Positions 1-9,533 of a DNA stretch of 62,117 bases are shown one piece after another. The notes beneath the pieces were generated by a model that saw only the letters and a list, made by a program, of their open reading frames with translations, did not search any database and was not told the DNA's origin. The DNA comes from Christiangramia echinicola DSM 19838 (GTDB lineage: Bacteria; Bacteroidota; Bacteroidia; Flavobacteriales; Flavobacteriaceae). Every line of letters starts with the position of its first letter. Within the stretch, counting starts at the first letter, position 1. The position numbers and the translations under genes are program-made. The stretch spans positions 1 to 62,117 of the forward strand of contig NZ_AUHG01000020.1 of the NCBI RefSeq assembly GCF_000423065.1, read 5' to 3'.

Positions 1-2
1 AT

Positions 3-957
3 ACTGAAATTACTTTAGATGCATCTGGATCTACTGTAAACGGTACGGCTTCTTATTCATGGACTATGGATGATGCTAATGGAGCTGAAGTTGGAACTGA
101 GGTTACCTTAGATGTAGATGCAGCAGGAACTTATTTCCTAACTGTTACTGATACAGATAACGGATGTACCGCTACAAATTCTGTAACCGTAGCACAGGAT
201 AATACTGCTCCAACAGCTGAGGCTGGTGAAGAAATGGAGTTAACCTGTACTACTACTTCAGTAATGCTGAATGGATCTGGTGATTCTGCTAATGCAGATG
301 CTGATCTTTCTTACGCATGGACTGGTCCTGAAGGTTATACTTCTTCAGAAGCTATGCCAAGCGTTTCTACTATTGGTACTTATACTTTAACAGTAACCGA
401 TAATGATAATGGTTGTTTTGCAACTGATACTGTAGAAGTAACAGAGGATATCACTGCTCCTACTGCGGAAGCTGGTGAAACAATGGAATTAACCTGTACT
501 ACTACTTCAGTAATGCTGAACGGTTCTGGTGATTCTGCAAATGAAGATGCAGATCTGTCTTACGCTTGGACTGGTCCTGGAGATTTCACTTCAGACGTGG
601 CTATGCCTAACGTAACTGTAGAGGGTCTTTATACACTTACTGTAACAGATAATGATAATGGATGTTTCGCAAAAGATACTGTTGAAATCACTAAGGATGA
701 TAATGTGCCTACAGCTTCAATTGAAGGAAATGAAGAATTGAACTGTAACAATACTGAAATTACTTTAGATGCTTCTGGATCTACTGTGAACGGTACGGCT
801 TCTTATTCATGGACTATGGATGACGCTAATGGAGCTGAAGTTGGAACTGATGCAACCATAGATGTAGATGCAGCTGGAGTATATTTCTTAACTGTAACCG
901 ACCTTGATAATGGATGTACCACTACTAACTCTGTAGATGTAATTTTCACTCCAGATA
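3..957 (+). repeat. Tandem PKD/Ig-like coding repeats in the adhesin
   Basis: Modules of about 240-250 bases recur. The stretch from the window start to about 190 is almost identical to 751-940, one full three-module period (750 bases) later, and 225-420 resembles 475-665. Differences are mostly synonymous or single substitutions, suggesting duplication or gene conversion. The array continues upstream of the window. Confidence 0.8.
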
Positions 958-3900
958 CTGAAAATCCTGTAATTACTGAATGTGCTGCTGAAGTAACCGT
1001 ATCTGCTGGTCCAGGTGTATGCGAAGCTTCTGAAGTTGAACTTGGTATGCCAACGGCAACTGATAACTGTGATAGTGAATTCACTATTACTAATGACGCA
1101 CCTGAAGTATTCCCATTAGGTCAGACAATTGTGACCTGGACTATTACTGATGCTTCTAATAATTCTGTTCAATGTGAGCAAATCGTGAATGTATCAGATG
1201 ATGAAGCTCCGGTAGTTACTAATTGTGCTGCGGAAGTAAATGTATCTGCTGATGCAGGTGTATGTGACGCTTCTGAAGTTGAACTTGGAATGCCAACCGC
1301 AACAGATAATTGTGATTCTGAATTAACATATGAAAATGATGCTCCTGAAGTATTCCCATTAGGTCAGACAATTGTGACCTGGACTATAACTGATGCATCA
1401 AACAACTCTGTTCAATGTGAGCAAATCGTGAATGTAACAGATGATGAAACTCCGGTAGTTACTAATTGTGCTACGGAAGTAAACGTATCTGCTGCTGCAG
1501 GAGTATGTGAAGCTTCTGAAGTTGAACTTGGAATGCCAACCGCAACAGATAATTGTAATTCTGAATTAACATATGAAAATGATGCTCCTGAAGTATTCCC
1601 ATTAGGTCAGACAATTGTGACCTGGACTATTACAGATGCTTCTAACAACTCTGTACAATGTGAGCAAATCGTTAATGTAACAGATGATGAAGCTCCGGTA
1701 GTTACTAATTGTGCTGCGGAAGTAAACGTATCTGCTGATGCAGGAGTATGTGACGCTTCTGAAGTTGAATTAGGAATGCCAACTGCTACAGATAATTGTG
1801 ATACCGAATTGACTTTTGAAAATGATGCTCCTGAAGTATTCCCAGTAGGTCAGACACTTGTAACCTGGACTATTACAGATGCCTCTAATAATTCTGTTCA
1901 ATGTGAACAAATGGTATATGTAACCGATGATGAAGCTCCGGTTGTAGAAACTATTGCTGATATTAATATTGAAAGTGATCTGGATGTTTGTGGAGCTGTT
2001 GTAGCATTTGAAAGTATTGTAGCTACAGATAACTGTGAAATTGATACTATCGAAGTAACTGAAGGTTTAGTTTCAGGTTCGGTTTATCCAATAGGAACTA
2101 CTACGGTAATTATTACGGTAACCGATATGTCTGGAAATGTTACAACTACTAGCTTTGATGTAACGGTGACAGATAGTCAAATGCCAGAAGTTAACTGTCC
2201 TGATAATATTATTACCAGCACTGAGGCTGGAGAATCTTATGCAATTGTAAACTTTGAAAACGCGACTGCTACAGATAATTGTGAAGTAAGCGTTGAACAA
2301 ACAGAAGGACCGGTATCCGGAACTCAGTTTGAAATTGGAACAACTACCGTTACTTTTACTGCTACTGATGCTTCTGGCAATCAAACTGAATGTAGCTTTA
2401 CCGTAACAGTTCAAGATGATGAAGATCCTACTCTGGAATGTCCATCAGATTATGTTTCTGGTGTAGATACTGGAATTTGTGGTGCTGTTGTTGAATTTGA
2501 AACTCCAGTTGCTTTAGATAATTCTGATGATGTGACCGTAACTCAAACAAGTGGTCCAGCTTCAGGTGATCAATTTCCTATAGGAGAAACTGTTGTAGAA
2601 TTCACTGCTACCGATGCAGCTGGCAACTCAGCTACCTGTAACTTTACGGTAACCATTGCTGATGACGAAGCTCCTCAGATAAATGATATGGAAGATATAA
2701 CTGTTAACAATGACGCCGGAGTTTGTGGTGCTGTTGTTACCTTCGAAGATGCAACTGCTACCGATAATTGCGGAGTGGAAAGTATTATAATGACTGAAGG
2801 TCTTGACTCTGGTTCAGAATTCCCACTTGGAAAAACTACAGTAACTTATGTAGCTACAGATACGGCAGGATTAACTGCCACCACAAGCTTTACCGTTACC
2901 GTAATAGATAATGAAGCTCCTTCAATAGAATGTCCTGAAAATATTACAATCGATGTAGCATTTGGAACAACTTCTACGGTGGTTACTTATGATGCATTAA
3001 CAGTTACCGATAATTGTGGTGGTACGACCACAACTATGACAAGCGGAATTGCTTCAGGCGAAGAATTTCCAGTAGGAGAAACGACTATAACTTTTACGGT
3101 GACAGATGATAATGGAAATGAAGCAACATGCGAGTTTACTGTAACTGTAAATGAAAATGAGGCTCCTGCTCCGCCACCGGCACCAAACCCAACTGTTGGA
3201 GTTGCACCTACCTGTGCCAATCCATTAGGTTCTATTGTAATTGAAACCCAGGAAGGCGTTACTTATAGTATAGATGGTGAAAACTATGTGGACTCTGCAG
3301 TTTTTGAAAATATTGAACCTGGAACTTATGAAGTTACTGTAAAGGATGAATTCGGACAGGTATCAGAGGTTACTACGATTACAATAGAAAATCCTGTAGC
3401 TAGTGATATAGAACTTGTAAATAACGGAGTAATTGACCTTTGTATCGAAGATTCAATATACGACCTCTTTAAATTATTTACTGGAGATTATGATGACTCT
3501 GGAGTTTGGGTAGATACTGAAAACTCTGGTGCACTTGATAATGGATTTATAGATCCTTCAATGTTAACTACCGGACAGGCATATACTTTCGAGTATCAGG
3601 TGACAGGAAATTGTAACTCAACTACAGAGGTAAGCGTATTGGTGAATGATGACTGTATAGTGCTTGATTGTAGTTTAACAGATCTAAGGGATAGTATCTC
3701 TAAAGCAGTTACGCCAAACGGAGACAATAGAAATGATTTCTTCGAAGTGGATCTTGATACAGAATGTGGTTTTACTTATGACCTCAAGATATTTAACAGA
3801 TGGGGTGCTGAAGTATTTACTGCCCAAAACTATCAAAACAACTGGGATGGATTTTCAAAAAGTTCATTTACCAATTCGAACCAATTGCCTTCAGGAACAT

Positions 3901-3974
3901 ACTTCTACATTCTGGAAATCAGAAATAGTGAGTTTAAGCCGATTCAAGGATATATCTACTTAGGAACAAAATAA
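3..3974 (+). CDS. Giant HYR/PKD-repeat cell-surface adhesin, T9SS type B cargo (5'-truncated by window)
   Basis: The frame is open to the window edge, so the gene begins upstream; the ATG at 66 is internal to a repeat. From the N-terminus visible here there are PKD/Ig-like modules of about 80 residues with a conserved Cys and TVTDxDNGC ends. Four nearly identical 81-residue HYR modules (TATDNC core) and five divergent HYR modules follow. A Pro-rich linker and further beta domain lead to a C-terminal region (VTPNGDNRND, NRWG, WDG, PSGTYFY) typical of the CHU_C/type B T9SS sorting domain. Family knowledge: such SprB-like proteins are exported through the type IX system and serve in adhesion or gliding. 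The next gene, 12 bases downstream, encodes a PorP/SprF-like protein, the usual partner of type B cargo. The specific ligand is unknown. Confidence 0.9.
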   Translation, partial: TEITLDASGSTVNGTASYSWTMDDANGAEVGTEVTLDVDAAGTYFLTVTDTDNGCTATNSVTVAQDNTAPTAEAGEEMELTCTTTSVMLNGSGDSANADADLSYAWTGPEGYTSSEAMPSVSTIGTYTLTVTDNDNGCFATDTVEVTEDITAPTAEAGETMELTCTTTSVMLNGSGDSANEDADLSYAWTGPGDFTSDVAMPNVTVEGLYTLTVTDNDNGCFAKDTVEITKDDNVPTASIEGNEELNCNNTEITLDASGSTVNGTASYSWTMDDANGAEVGTDATIDVDAAGVYFLTVTDLDNGCTTTNSVDVIFTPDTENPVITECAAEVTVSAGPGVCEASEVELGMPTATDNCDSEFTITNDAPEVFPLGQTIVTWTITDASNNSVQCEQIVNVSDDEAPVVTNCAAEVNVSADAGVCDASEVELGMPTATDNCDSELTYENDAPEVFPLGQTIVTWTITDASNNSVQCEQIVNVTDDETPVVTNCATEVNVSAAAGVCEASEVELGMPTATDNCNSELTYENDAPEVFPLGQTIVTWTITDASNNSVQCEQIVNVTDDEAPVVTNCAAEVNVSADAGVCDASEVELGMPTATDNCDTELTFENDAPEVFPVGQTLVTWTITDASNNSVQCEQMVYVTDDEAPVVETIADINIESDLDVCGAVVAFESIVATDNCEIDTIEVTEGLVSGSVYPIGTTTVIITVTDMSGNVTTTSFDVTVTDSQMPEVNCPDNIITSTEAGESYAIVNFENATATDNCEVSVEQTEGPVSGTQFEIGTTTVTFTATDASGNQTECSFTVTVQDDEDPTLECPSDYVSGVDTGICGAVVEFETPVALDNSDDVTVTQTSGPASGDQFPIGETVVEFTATDAAGNSATCNFTVTIADDEAPQINDMEDITVNNDAGVCGAVVTFEDATATDNCGVESIIMTEGLDSGSEFPLGKTTVTYVATDTAGLTATTSFTVTVIDNEAPSIECPENITIDVAFGTTSTVVTYDALTVTDNCGGTTTTMTSGIASGEEFPVGETTITFTVTDDNGNEATCEFTVTVNENEAPAPPPAPNPTVGVAPTCANPLGSIVIETQEGVTYSIDGENYVDSAVFENIEPGTYEVTVKDEFGQVSEVTTITIENPVASDIELVNNGVIDLCIEDSIYDLFKLFTGDYDDSGVWVDTENSGALDNGFIDPSMLTTGQAYTFEYQVTGNCNSTTEVSVLVNDDCIVLDCSLTDLRDSISKAVTPNGDNRNDFFEVDLDTECGFTYDLKIFNRWGAEVFTAQNYQNNWDGFSKSSFTNSNQLPSGTYFYILEIRNSEFKPIQGYIYLGTK
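969..1940 (+). repeat. Four near-identical 243-bp HYR coding repeats
   Basis: Four in-frame copies, each 81 codons, run from the codon for Val before ITECAAEV to the end of the fourth NNSVQCEQ module. Long stretches are identical at the nucleotide level, for example around the phrase EVFPLGQTIVTW. The five HYR modules after 1940 are much more diverged, so this block expanded more recently. Confidence 0.85.
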
Positions 3975-3986
3975 AAAAGGGAAACC

Positions 3987-4898
3987 ATGAAAAAAGTATT
4001 CGTAATCATATTGATTTTGTTTGTTGCCTCCCCAGGTTATTCGCAACAGCTCCCTCAGTTTACACAATATATGTATAACACGATCTCAATAAACCCGGCT
4101 TATGCGGGCAGCAGGGATGGGTTTTCAACGGTGGGACTTCACAGGAGCCAGTGGGCAGATATGGAAGGCGCACCAACTACACAAACTCTCTCTTTACATT
4201 CTCCATTGTCTAATGACAAAGTAGGATTAGGATTGTCTATCATAAATGACAATTCTGGTTATGAGAATTATACATACGCATATGGGGATTTTGCCTATCG
4301 TCTGGATTTAAGTGAGGATGTCACTTTACGCCTGGGATTAAAAGCGGGTATGAGCTATTATAGCCTGGAAGAAGAATTATTAAATGATCCCTCTGTTGCT
4401 AACGATCCGTTTTTTCAGGATCAGTTTAATCGCTGGACACCAAACTTCGGGTTAGGTTTCTATTTATCGGCTCAAAACTGGTATATAGGAGGCTCTGCGC
4501 CAAAAGTCATTAATAATAACAACAATGAAGCCAACGAATATATGGCGCTGGAACAGGTTCATTATTATCTAACCAGTGGATATGTTTTTGATCTAAGCAG
4601 CAATGTAAAATTAAGACCATCTACTTTGTTGAAAGCAACTAACGGAGCGCCACTTTCAGTAGATATTTCAGCAACTACGATCTTAAATGAAAAGTTCTAT
4701 TTAGGTGCTAATTATAGAATAGACGATGCACTAGGTGCATTTTTAGATATTCAATTGTTCGAGGGATTCCGTGCAGGATATGCTTATGAATACCCAATTT
4801 CAGATATAAGTCCTTATACTTCTGGATCTCACGAAGTTCTTTTGATCTATGAATTCAGATTTAAAAATACAAGGTATAAATCACCCCGTTTCTTTTAA
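3987..4898 (+). CDS. PorP/SprF family type IX secretion outer-membrane protein
   Basis: 303 residues with a short signal peptide ending near GYSQ, followed by QLPQFTQYMYN and NPAYAGSRDG, the hallmark N-terminal segment of the PorP/SprF family. The rest is alternating beta-strand sequence ending in an aromatic strand (RFF), as expected for an outer-membrane barrel. Family knowledge: SprF-like proteins are needed to secrete or anchor a specific type B T9SS cargo. The gene lies 12 bases after the giant adhesin and 17 before an OmpA gene, so the three probably form one operon, with the adhesin as its client. Which cargo it serves is inferred from position. Confidence 0.9.
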   Translation: MKKVFVIILILFVASPGYSQQLPQFTQYMYNTISINPAYAGSRDGFSTVGLHRSQWADMEGAPTTQTLSLHSPLSNDKVGLGLSIINDNSGYENYTYAYGDFAYRLDLSEDVTLRLGLKAGMSYYSLEEELLNDPSVANDPFFQDQFNRWTPNFGLGFYLSAQNWYIGGSAPKVINNNNNEANEYMALEQVHYYLTSGYVFDLSSNVKLRPSTLLKATNGAPLSVDISATTILNEKFYLGANYRIDDALGAFLDIQLFEGFRAGYAYEYPISDISPYTSGSHEVLLIYEFRFKNTRYKSPRFF

Positions 4899-4915
4899 CC
4901 TAAAGCCTGTAGATT

Positions 4916-6775
4916 ATGAAAAAATATTACTCTCTATTTTTAATACTTCTCTCCTGCTCAATTACGGTGCAAGCGCAGAGTGGAAAACAGAAAAAAGCAG
5001 ATAGGCTTTACCAGGATTTCGCATATCTGGAAGCAACCGACGTTTATAAAGAACTTATCGAAAAGGAATATAATGTCACTTATAACTCTACGAAGTTAGG
5101 AGACACTTATATGATGCTTAGAAGTCCTGAGAATGCAGTTTTTTATTACGGTGACGTGATCCAGGATACTGCGATCTCTCCAGAATACTATTACAAATAT
5201 GCCCAGGCTCTTCGTGGAGTTAAGAGATATGATGAATCCAGAGAATGGTTACAAAAATATCTTGAATCCGGACGTGGATCTGATGAGATCAAAGAAATGA
5301 TCGAAAAAAGCGAATATAATACCAACGCAACTTATAAATTAGAATCTGCAGATTTCAATACTGAAGTAAGTGATTTTGGAGTTTTTGTAAAAGATGACCA
5401 GGTATATTTCGTTTCTGCCAGAGCTCAGGATACTGAAGTTAAAAAGAAAACCTATAGCTGGAATGAAGAACCATTCCTGGATATTTATGTGCTTGATAAG
5501 GGATCAGGGAGCGTTACTCCTATTGGAGGAGAAGTGAATACAAAGCTTCATGATGGCCCGGTAGTTATAAGTCCTGACGGAAATACGATGTACTTTACCA
5601 GAAACAATTACCTGGATAATAAGGAAGGTAAAAGGGATAAGGATAAAACCAATCACCTTAAATTATATGTTGCTACTAAATCTGGAAATGGATGGGCGTC
5701 TGTAAAGGAATTGGCTTTCAACAGCAATGAATATTCTGTTGGCCATCCTTCTCTATCTCCTGATGGTAAAACTTTATATTTTGCCTCAGATATGCCAAAT
5801 GGTATGGGAGGAACAGATATATATAGAGCTTCTGTAGATTCATTAGGTAACTTTGGAGAACCAGAAAATTTAGGTGAGCCTGTAAATACTGAATTTGACG
5901 AGACATTTCCTTTCATGGATACCGATGGTACCCTGTATTTCTCATCTAACGGACATGCGGGATTAGGTTTGTTCGATATTTTCAGAATGACAGAAGAGGA
6001 TGGTGTAGAAAATCTGGGTGAGCCAGTAAATAGTAACATGGATGATTTTGCCTATTTTCAGGTAGCAGATTCCAGAGAAGGATATATTTCTACTAACCGT
6101 GATGGAGGTAGTGATAATATATACGTTTTTAATAAGCTGAATCCTTTGGTATTAAAAGGTCAGGTGACTGATGCTGTAAATGGAAATCCAATTTCAGCAG
6201 CAACTATAAGAATTATGAATGACGGTGAGCAGATCGCCTTTCTTGAAACAGATGAAGAAGGAAACTATGAAACTGAGATTGCCAGAGATAAAAGTTTTCC
6301 TCTCGAAGCAAAAGAGATCAAGTATGAAACTTTTGAAGGTGAATTGAGTACAATGGACTCTGATGATACCGATGAAATGGAGTACAACATTCAGCTTAAT
6401 CCTGTAAAGGATGTAGAGTATCTTGCTGAAATAGACAATATATATTTTGATTTCGACAAGTCTAATATAAGACCTGATGCCGCTAAAGAACTGGATAAGT
6501 TAATTACTCTTATGCAAGATGAATATCCAGATCTTGTTATTGAGATAGGGTCACACACAGACCGTCGGGGAAGTAATGCCTACAATGAAAAATTAGCTGA
6601 AAGAAGAGCTAAATCTACCCGAGATTATCTTGTAGAGAATGGTGTTGCTGAAGAAAGAATTGTAGAATTCAAAGGTTACGGAGAAACTAAACCTGCAATT
6701 GATTGCGATAGATGTTCTGAAGATGATCATCAATTGAATAGAAGATCTATGTTTAGCGTCGTGCAAATGGATTAA
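4916..6775 (+). CDS. OmpA-family protein with TPR, PD40 propeller and CNA/carboxypeptidase-like domain (PorE-like)
   Basis: 619 residues. The order is: signal peptide (to about residue 21, VQAQS); TPR-like helices (about 25-135); WD40-like/PD40 propeller repeats with SPDG and DGxTLYF motifs (about 150-400); a carboxypeptidase-regulatory-like beta domain starting VLKGQVTDAVNG (about 410-490); and a C-terminal OmpA peptidoglycan-binding domain (YFDFDKSNI, HTDRRGS, LAERRA, about 505-619). The Asp and Arg residues that hold diaminopimelate in OmpA-like domains are present. This architecture is typical of Bacteroidota periplasmic or outer-membrane proteins linked to T9SS (PorE type). Its place after the SprF-like gene suggests it anchors that secretion module to peptidoglycan. 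Confidence 0.88.
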   Translation: MKKYYSLFLILLSCSITVQAQSGKQKKADRLYQDFAYLEATDVYKELIEKEYNVTYNSTKLGDTYMMLRSPENAVFYYGDVIQDTAISPEYYYKYAQALRGVKRYDESREWLQKYLESGRGSDEIKEMIEKSEYNTNATYKLESADFNTEVSDFGVFVKDDQVYFVSARAQDTEVKKKTYSWNEEPFLDIYVLDKGSGSVTPIGGEVNTKLHDGPVVISPDGNTMYFTRNNYLDNKEGKRDKDKTNHLKLYVATKSGNGWASVKELAFNSNEYSVGHPSLSPDGKTLYFASDMPNGMGGTDIYRASVDSLGNFGEPENLGEPVNTEFDETFPFMDTDGTLYFSSNGHAGLGLFDIFRMTEEDGVENLGEPVNSNMDDFAYFQVADSREGYISTNRDGGSDNIYVFNKLNPLVLKGQVTDAVNGNPISAATIRIMNDGEQIAFLETDEEGNYETEIARDKSFPLEAKEIKYETFEGELSTMDSDDTDEMEYNIQLNPVKDVEYLAEIDNIYFDFDKSNIRPDAAKELDKLITLMQDEYPDLVIEIGSHTDRRGSNAYNEKLAERRAKSTRDYLVENGVAEERIVEFKGYGETKPAIDCDRCSEDDHQLNRRSMFSVVQMD

Positions 6776-6894
6776 CAACGAAAAATTCTGAAAGAGGCAT
6801 TCCAGGTTACTATCCGCCCCCCTATTGTAATCAAATTGTCATAATATCTCTTTCGATTTTTAATTAAATTTAAACTACAATCGATAAAATGGGG

Positions 6895-6918
6895 TAATTA
6901 TCAAATTAGAGATAATTA
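6895..6918. repeat. AT-rich inverted repeat in the intergenic region
   Basis: TAATTATC, an 8-base loop, then GATAATTA: an 8-bp perfect stem in the 293-base gap between the OmpA gene and the S41 protease gene. It lies upstream of the terminator at 6962. No T-tract follows. It could be an RNA stem in the 3' UTR or an operator; function unknown. Confidence 0.3.
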
Positions 6919-6961
6919 TTAAGATTAATCGAAATCGACCCCAACAGATCGATTTGAAAAG

Positions 6962-6993
6962 AAAAAGGTTCAGCCTCTAGCCTGAACCTTTTT
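6962..6993 (+). terminator. Rho-independent terminator after the adhesin/SprF/OmpA operon
   Basis: A perfect 12-bp stem (AAAAAGGTTCAG / CTGAACCTTTTT) with loop CCTCTAGC, ending in Ts. It lies 187 bases after the OmpA stop codon. A near copy with the same loop occurs at 8784-8818. Confidence 0.85.
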
Positions 6994-7101
6994 CGCTTTT
7001 ATTACGTAAGTATTATCAGCAAACGCATTATTATTGCATCAATATCATTTTAACAGGAAATGGCATAATTGATGAACCTTAGTAATGAAAAAGAAAAGCT
7101 G

Positions 7102-8568
7102 ATGAAATTGAGAAACATACTAATGCTCAATAGTCTCTTATGTCTTGCCCTGATAGGATGCACCAAAGACACAGAGGATATTGAAACGAATTCCCAGAAT
7201 GAAATTACCAGGCCAGATAACTCTGTAGACAATCCAGAACTGGAAGTTGAAAGCTTTGTTTATAATGGCTTGAATGAGATATACCTTTACAAGTCTGATA
7301 TTCCAGAACTGGCGAACGGGTACTTTCAAAACACAAATGATAAAAGTGAATTTTTAGCAAAAGCCGATTCACCCGAAGATCTATTTGATGATCTTACTTC
7401 CAGCATAGACAGGTTCAGCTTTATTACAGATGATTTTGAGAGTCTGGAAGATAGTTTTGATGGAATTAGCGGAGCAACCGGAATTAAGTTTGGGATTGGA
7501 AGAATTGCCGGGACTAATAATATCTTCGGAATAATAAGATATATCCTTCCAGGTACTTCAGCTGAAGATGCCGGCTTAGTGCGGGGAAATATTTTCACCG
7601 AAATCAACGGACAGAAACTTACTTCAAATAATTTCAGTTCTCTTATTGATCAATCTAGTTTTACCATTAATGTGGGTTATGTAGAGAATAGTGAAATATT
7701 TCTTACAGAAAATGAAGTAACTCTTACAGATGATAACTATACCGAAAACCCTGTTTTTATAGCTAAAACTTTCGATATTGGAGGAAGAAAGATCGGTTAC
7801 CTGATGTATAATAGCTTTATCGCAAACTTTGATGAAGAATTGAATAAGGCTTTTGGAGATTTTAAAGCTAATGGAGTGACAGATCTGGTTCTGGACCTAA
7901 GATATAACGGTGGCGGTTCAGTTGAATCTGCTAAGGACCTTTCTAGCATGATCACGGGCCAGTTTAAAGGAAAGATTTTCATCAAGGAACAATGGAATTC
8001 AAAATATCAGAACTTCTACGAAACACAGAATCCTGAAGCATTGAATAACAGGTTTGATGATAAAATTAGAGGAGGCGCCAGTATTAATAGCTTAAATCTT
8101 CCTGAAGTTTATATTCTTACTTCCAATTCAAGTGCCTCAGCCAGTGAGCTCGTTATAAATGGTTTAACGCCTTATATCAGTGTAATTCAGATTGGAGATA
8201 GAACGGTTGGGAAATTCCAGGCATCTGTAACGTTATATGATAGTGAGGATTATGGTAAATCTGGTAGAAGTACAAACCATACCTATGCCATGCAACCATT
8301 GGTATTCAAATCTATAAACTCTGCAGGAAGATCAGATTACATTGATGGTCTCCAACCAGATATAACTTATATTGAGAATTTAAATGATTTTGGTGTTCTT
8401 GGAGAACAGGATGAGCCTCTATTGGAAATAGCTATAAATGATATCCTGGGCCGTTCCCAGACAGATAAATCTCAGATTAACAGGCTCGAAATTGAATTAC
8501 TTGGAGAAAGTGGCATGAATAATCTGGAATATCAAAAGATGTATATTGATGCCTTACCAGATCTATAA
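7102..8568 (+). CDS. S41 family C-terminal-processing-type peptidase, lipoprotein
   Basis: The chosen ATG gives MKLRNILML followed by a hydrophobic stretch and lipobox LIGC, so the mature protein is a lipoprotein. ATG 7072 or TTG 7069 would add a charged leader. After a helical N-terminal region there is a PDZ-like segment (ILPGTSAEDAGL, about residues 145-200), then the S41 core: LDLRYNGGG, the nucleophile motif SASASEL and a Lys in GDRTVGK, matching the Ser/Lys dyad of tail-specific proteases. Such Bacteroidota S41 lipoproteins act at the envelope; the substrate is unknown. It is a single-gene unit between terminators at 6962 and 8592. Confidence 0.87.
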   Translation: MKLRNILMLNSLLCLALIGCTKDTEDIETNSQNEITRPDNSVDNPELEVESFVYNGLNEIYLYKSDIPELANGYFQNTNDKSEFLAKADSPEDLFDDLTSSIDRFSFITDDFESLEDSFDGISGATGIKFGIGRIAGTNNIFGIIRYILPGTSAEDAGLVRGNIFTEINGQKLTSNNFSSLIDQSSFTINVGYVENSEIFLTENEVTLTDDNYTENPVFIAKTFDIGGRKIGYLMYNSFIANFDEELNKAFGDFKANGVTDLVLDLRYNGGGSVESAKDLSSMITGQFKGKIFIKEQWNSKYQNFYETQNPEALNNRFDDKIRGGASINSLNLPEVYILTSNSSASASELVINGLTPYISVIQIGDRTVGKFQASVTLYDSEDYGKSGRSTNHTYAMQPLVFKSINSAGRSDYIDGLQPDITYIENLNDFGVLGEQDEPLLEIAINDILGRSQTDKSQINRLEIELLGESGMNNLEYQKMYIDALPDL

Positions 8569-8591
8569 ATTTCAGTATTATATCAAATTAG

Positions 8592-8620
8592 AAAAGTTCA
8601 GGTAATCCCTGAACTTTTTT
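8592..8620 (+). terminator. Terminator of the S41 peptidase gene
   Basis: An 11-bp stem AAAAGTTCAGG / CCTGAACTTTT with a short loop (TAATC) and a T-run to 8620, 23 bases after the stop codon. Confidence 0.85.
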
Positions 8621-8783
8621 AGTACCTCTTCTTAGATAAATAGTTTTTACTACCTTCTTCAAATCTATTGAGTATCCTTACAAAATCTTAAAAAATGAGG
8701 TAATGTAGGAGTCGATATATAAATTAATATTCCCTTATCATATTCATTATTATTCCTACATGTTAAATCTAAAATAAAGGCAT

Positions 8784-8818
8784 AAAAAAAAGGGCCAGCC
8801 TCTAGCCTGAACCCTTTT
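8784..8818 (-). terminator. Terminator of the CAP-domain gene; variant copy of the 6962 hairpin
   Basis: The hairpin has the same CCTCTAGC loop as the one at 6962 and shares an 18-base identical core with it. Its left arm carries a change (GGGCCAG instead of GGTTCAG) that leaves a bulge. On the minus strand it is followed by a long T-run (plus-strand As at 8784-8791). It lies 32 bases beyond the stop of the CAP gene. Between 8620 and 8784 no gene is seen. Confidence 0.75.
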
Positions 8819-8849
8819 CTCGATTTGGGGGGAAAACAAACCTTAATTT

Positions 8850-9356
8850 TTATTTCTTTATAAAGATATTGGTAAAGTAATTCTTTCCATTTTCATCCTG
8901 TCTTACTGATATGCCAATGTGTGAATACTCTCCCTCTACATTTTCTCTATGACCTTTACTCTTTAGCCACGCATTCACTACAGCTTCTGAAGTTCTATAA
9001 CCAAATCCAACATTCTCTGCAACGGCTCTTGCACCTACCTTATTCATTAACTTCGACGCGCGCAGTGAAAAGTTATCATGGCTTACTAATCCTTCTTCGA
9101 TCATATATTCATTGTGATCTTCAGATTCAACAGAAAGCTCAGCCATTGCTTTTAGCTCAGATAATCCAAGAGCCTTTCTGTAAATATTAATTTCTTCCAG
9201 AATTTCTACTTCTATAGTATTATAGCTGTATTCAGCTTTTTCAGTAACCACCTGATCATAAGAAGTTAATTCGTCTTCGATGTTATCATTTGAACAAGAT
9301 GTAAGAAAAACTGCACAAAAAATAAATGTAATTCCTGTTAATGTAATTTTTTTCAT
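8850..9356 (-). CDS. CAP (SCP/PR1-like) domain lipoprotein
   Basis: 168 residues. The N-terminus MKKITLTGITF...LTSC is a lipoprotein signal with Cys near residue 21. The C-terminal two thirds is a CAP domain: helix with LSELKAMAELSVESEDH, then the SHDNF and VGARAVAENVG segments, AWLKSKGHRENV, and the final IGISV...YFTNIF strands. The His and Glu residues usual in the CAP cavity are present (H in SHDNF, E in AENVG, H in GHRENV). Bacterial CAP proteins are extracellular, with lipid-binding or protease roles suggested, but this one's function is unknown. It is monocistronic and converges on the S41 gene. Confidence 0.85.
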   Translation of the reverse strand: MKKITLTGITFIFCAVFLTSCSNDNIEDELTSYDQVVTEKAEYSYNTIEVEILEEINIYRKALGLSELKAMAELSVESEDHNEYMIEEGLVSHDNFSLRASKLMNKVGARAVAENVGFGYRTSEAVVNAWLKSKGHRENVEGEYSHIGISVRQDENGKNYFTNIFIKK

Positions 9357-9533
9357 CGGTTGAAATGTTAGATTCAGGGAAGACTAATGTACATTAAATA
9401 CCGACTAAATGCATAATGAACTTAAAAATTACTTAATTTTCTGTAATTTTTAACATTTCTTGTAGGAAAATACAGTCGAATGATTGATTTTCAATCGATT
9501 AAAGGTGTGTAAGAAGTTAAATAATATGATGTG

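Noticed and set aside
803-1084. Minus-strand open frame inside the adhesin
   Set aside because: Long antisense frames arise from the repetitive, biased codons of the adhesin. No start context or family match.
6776-7068. Small gene or riboswitch in the 293-base gap after the OmpA gene
   Set aside because: Only a weak AT-rich inverted repeat and a terminator are visible; no open frame with a start of worth and no known aptamer pattern.
8621-8783. Small gene between the S41 and CAP terminators
   Set aside because: Short AT-rich stretch full of stops on both strands.
9383-9394. Palindrome TAATGTACATTA upstream of the CAP gene as an operator
   Set aside because: A 12-base AT-rich palindrome is expected by chance in this composition, and no regulator is linked to it.
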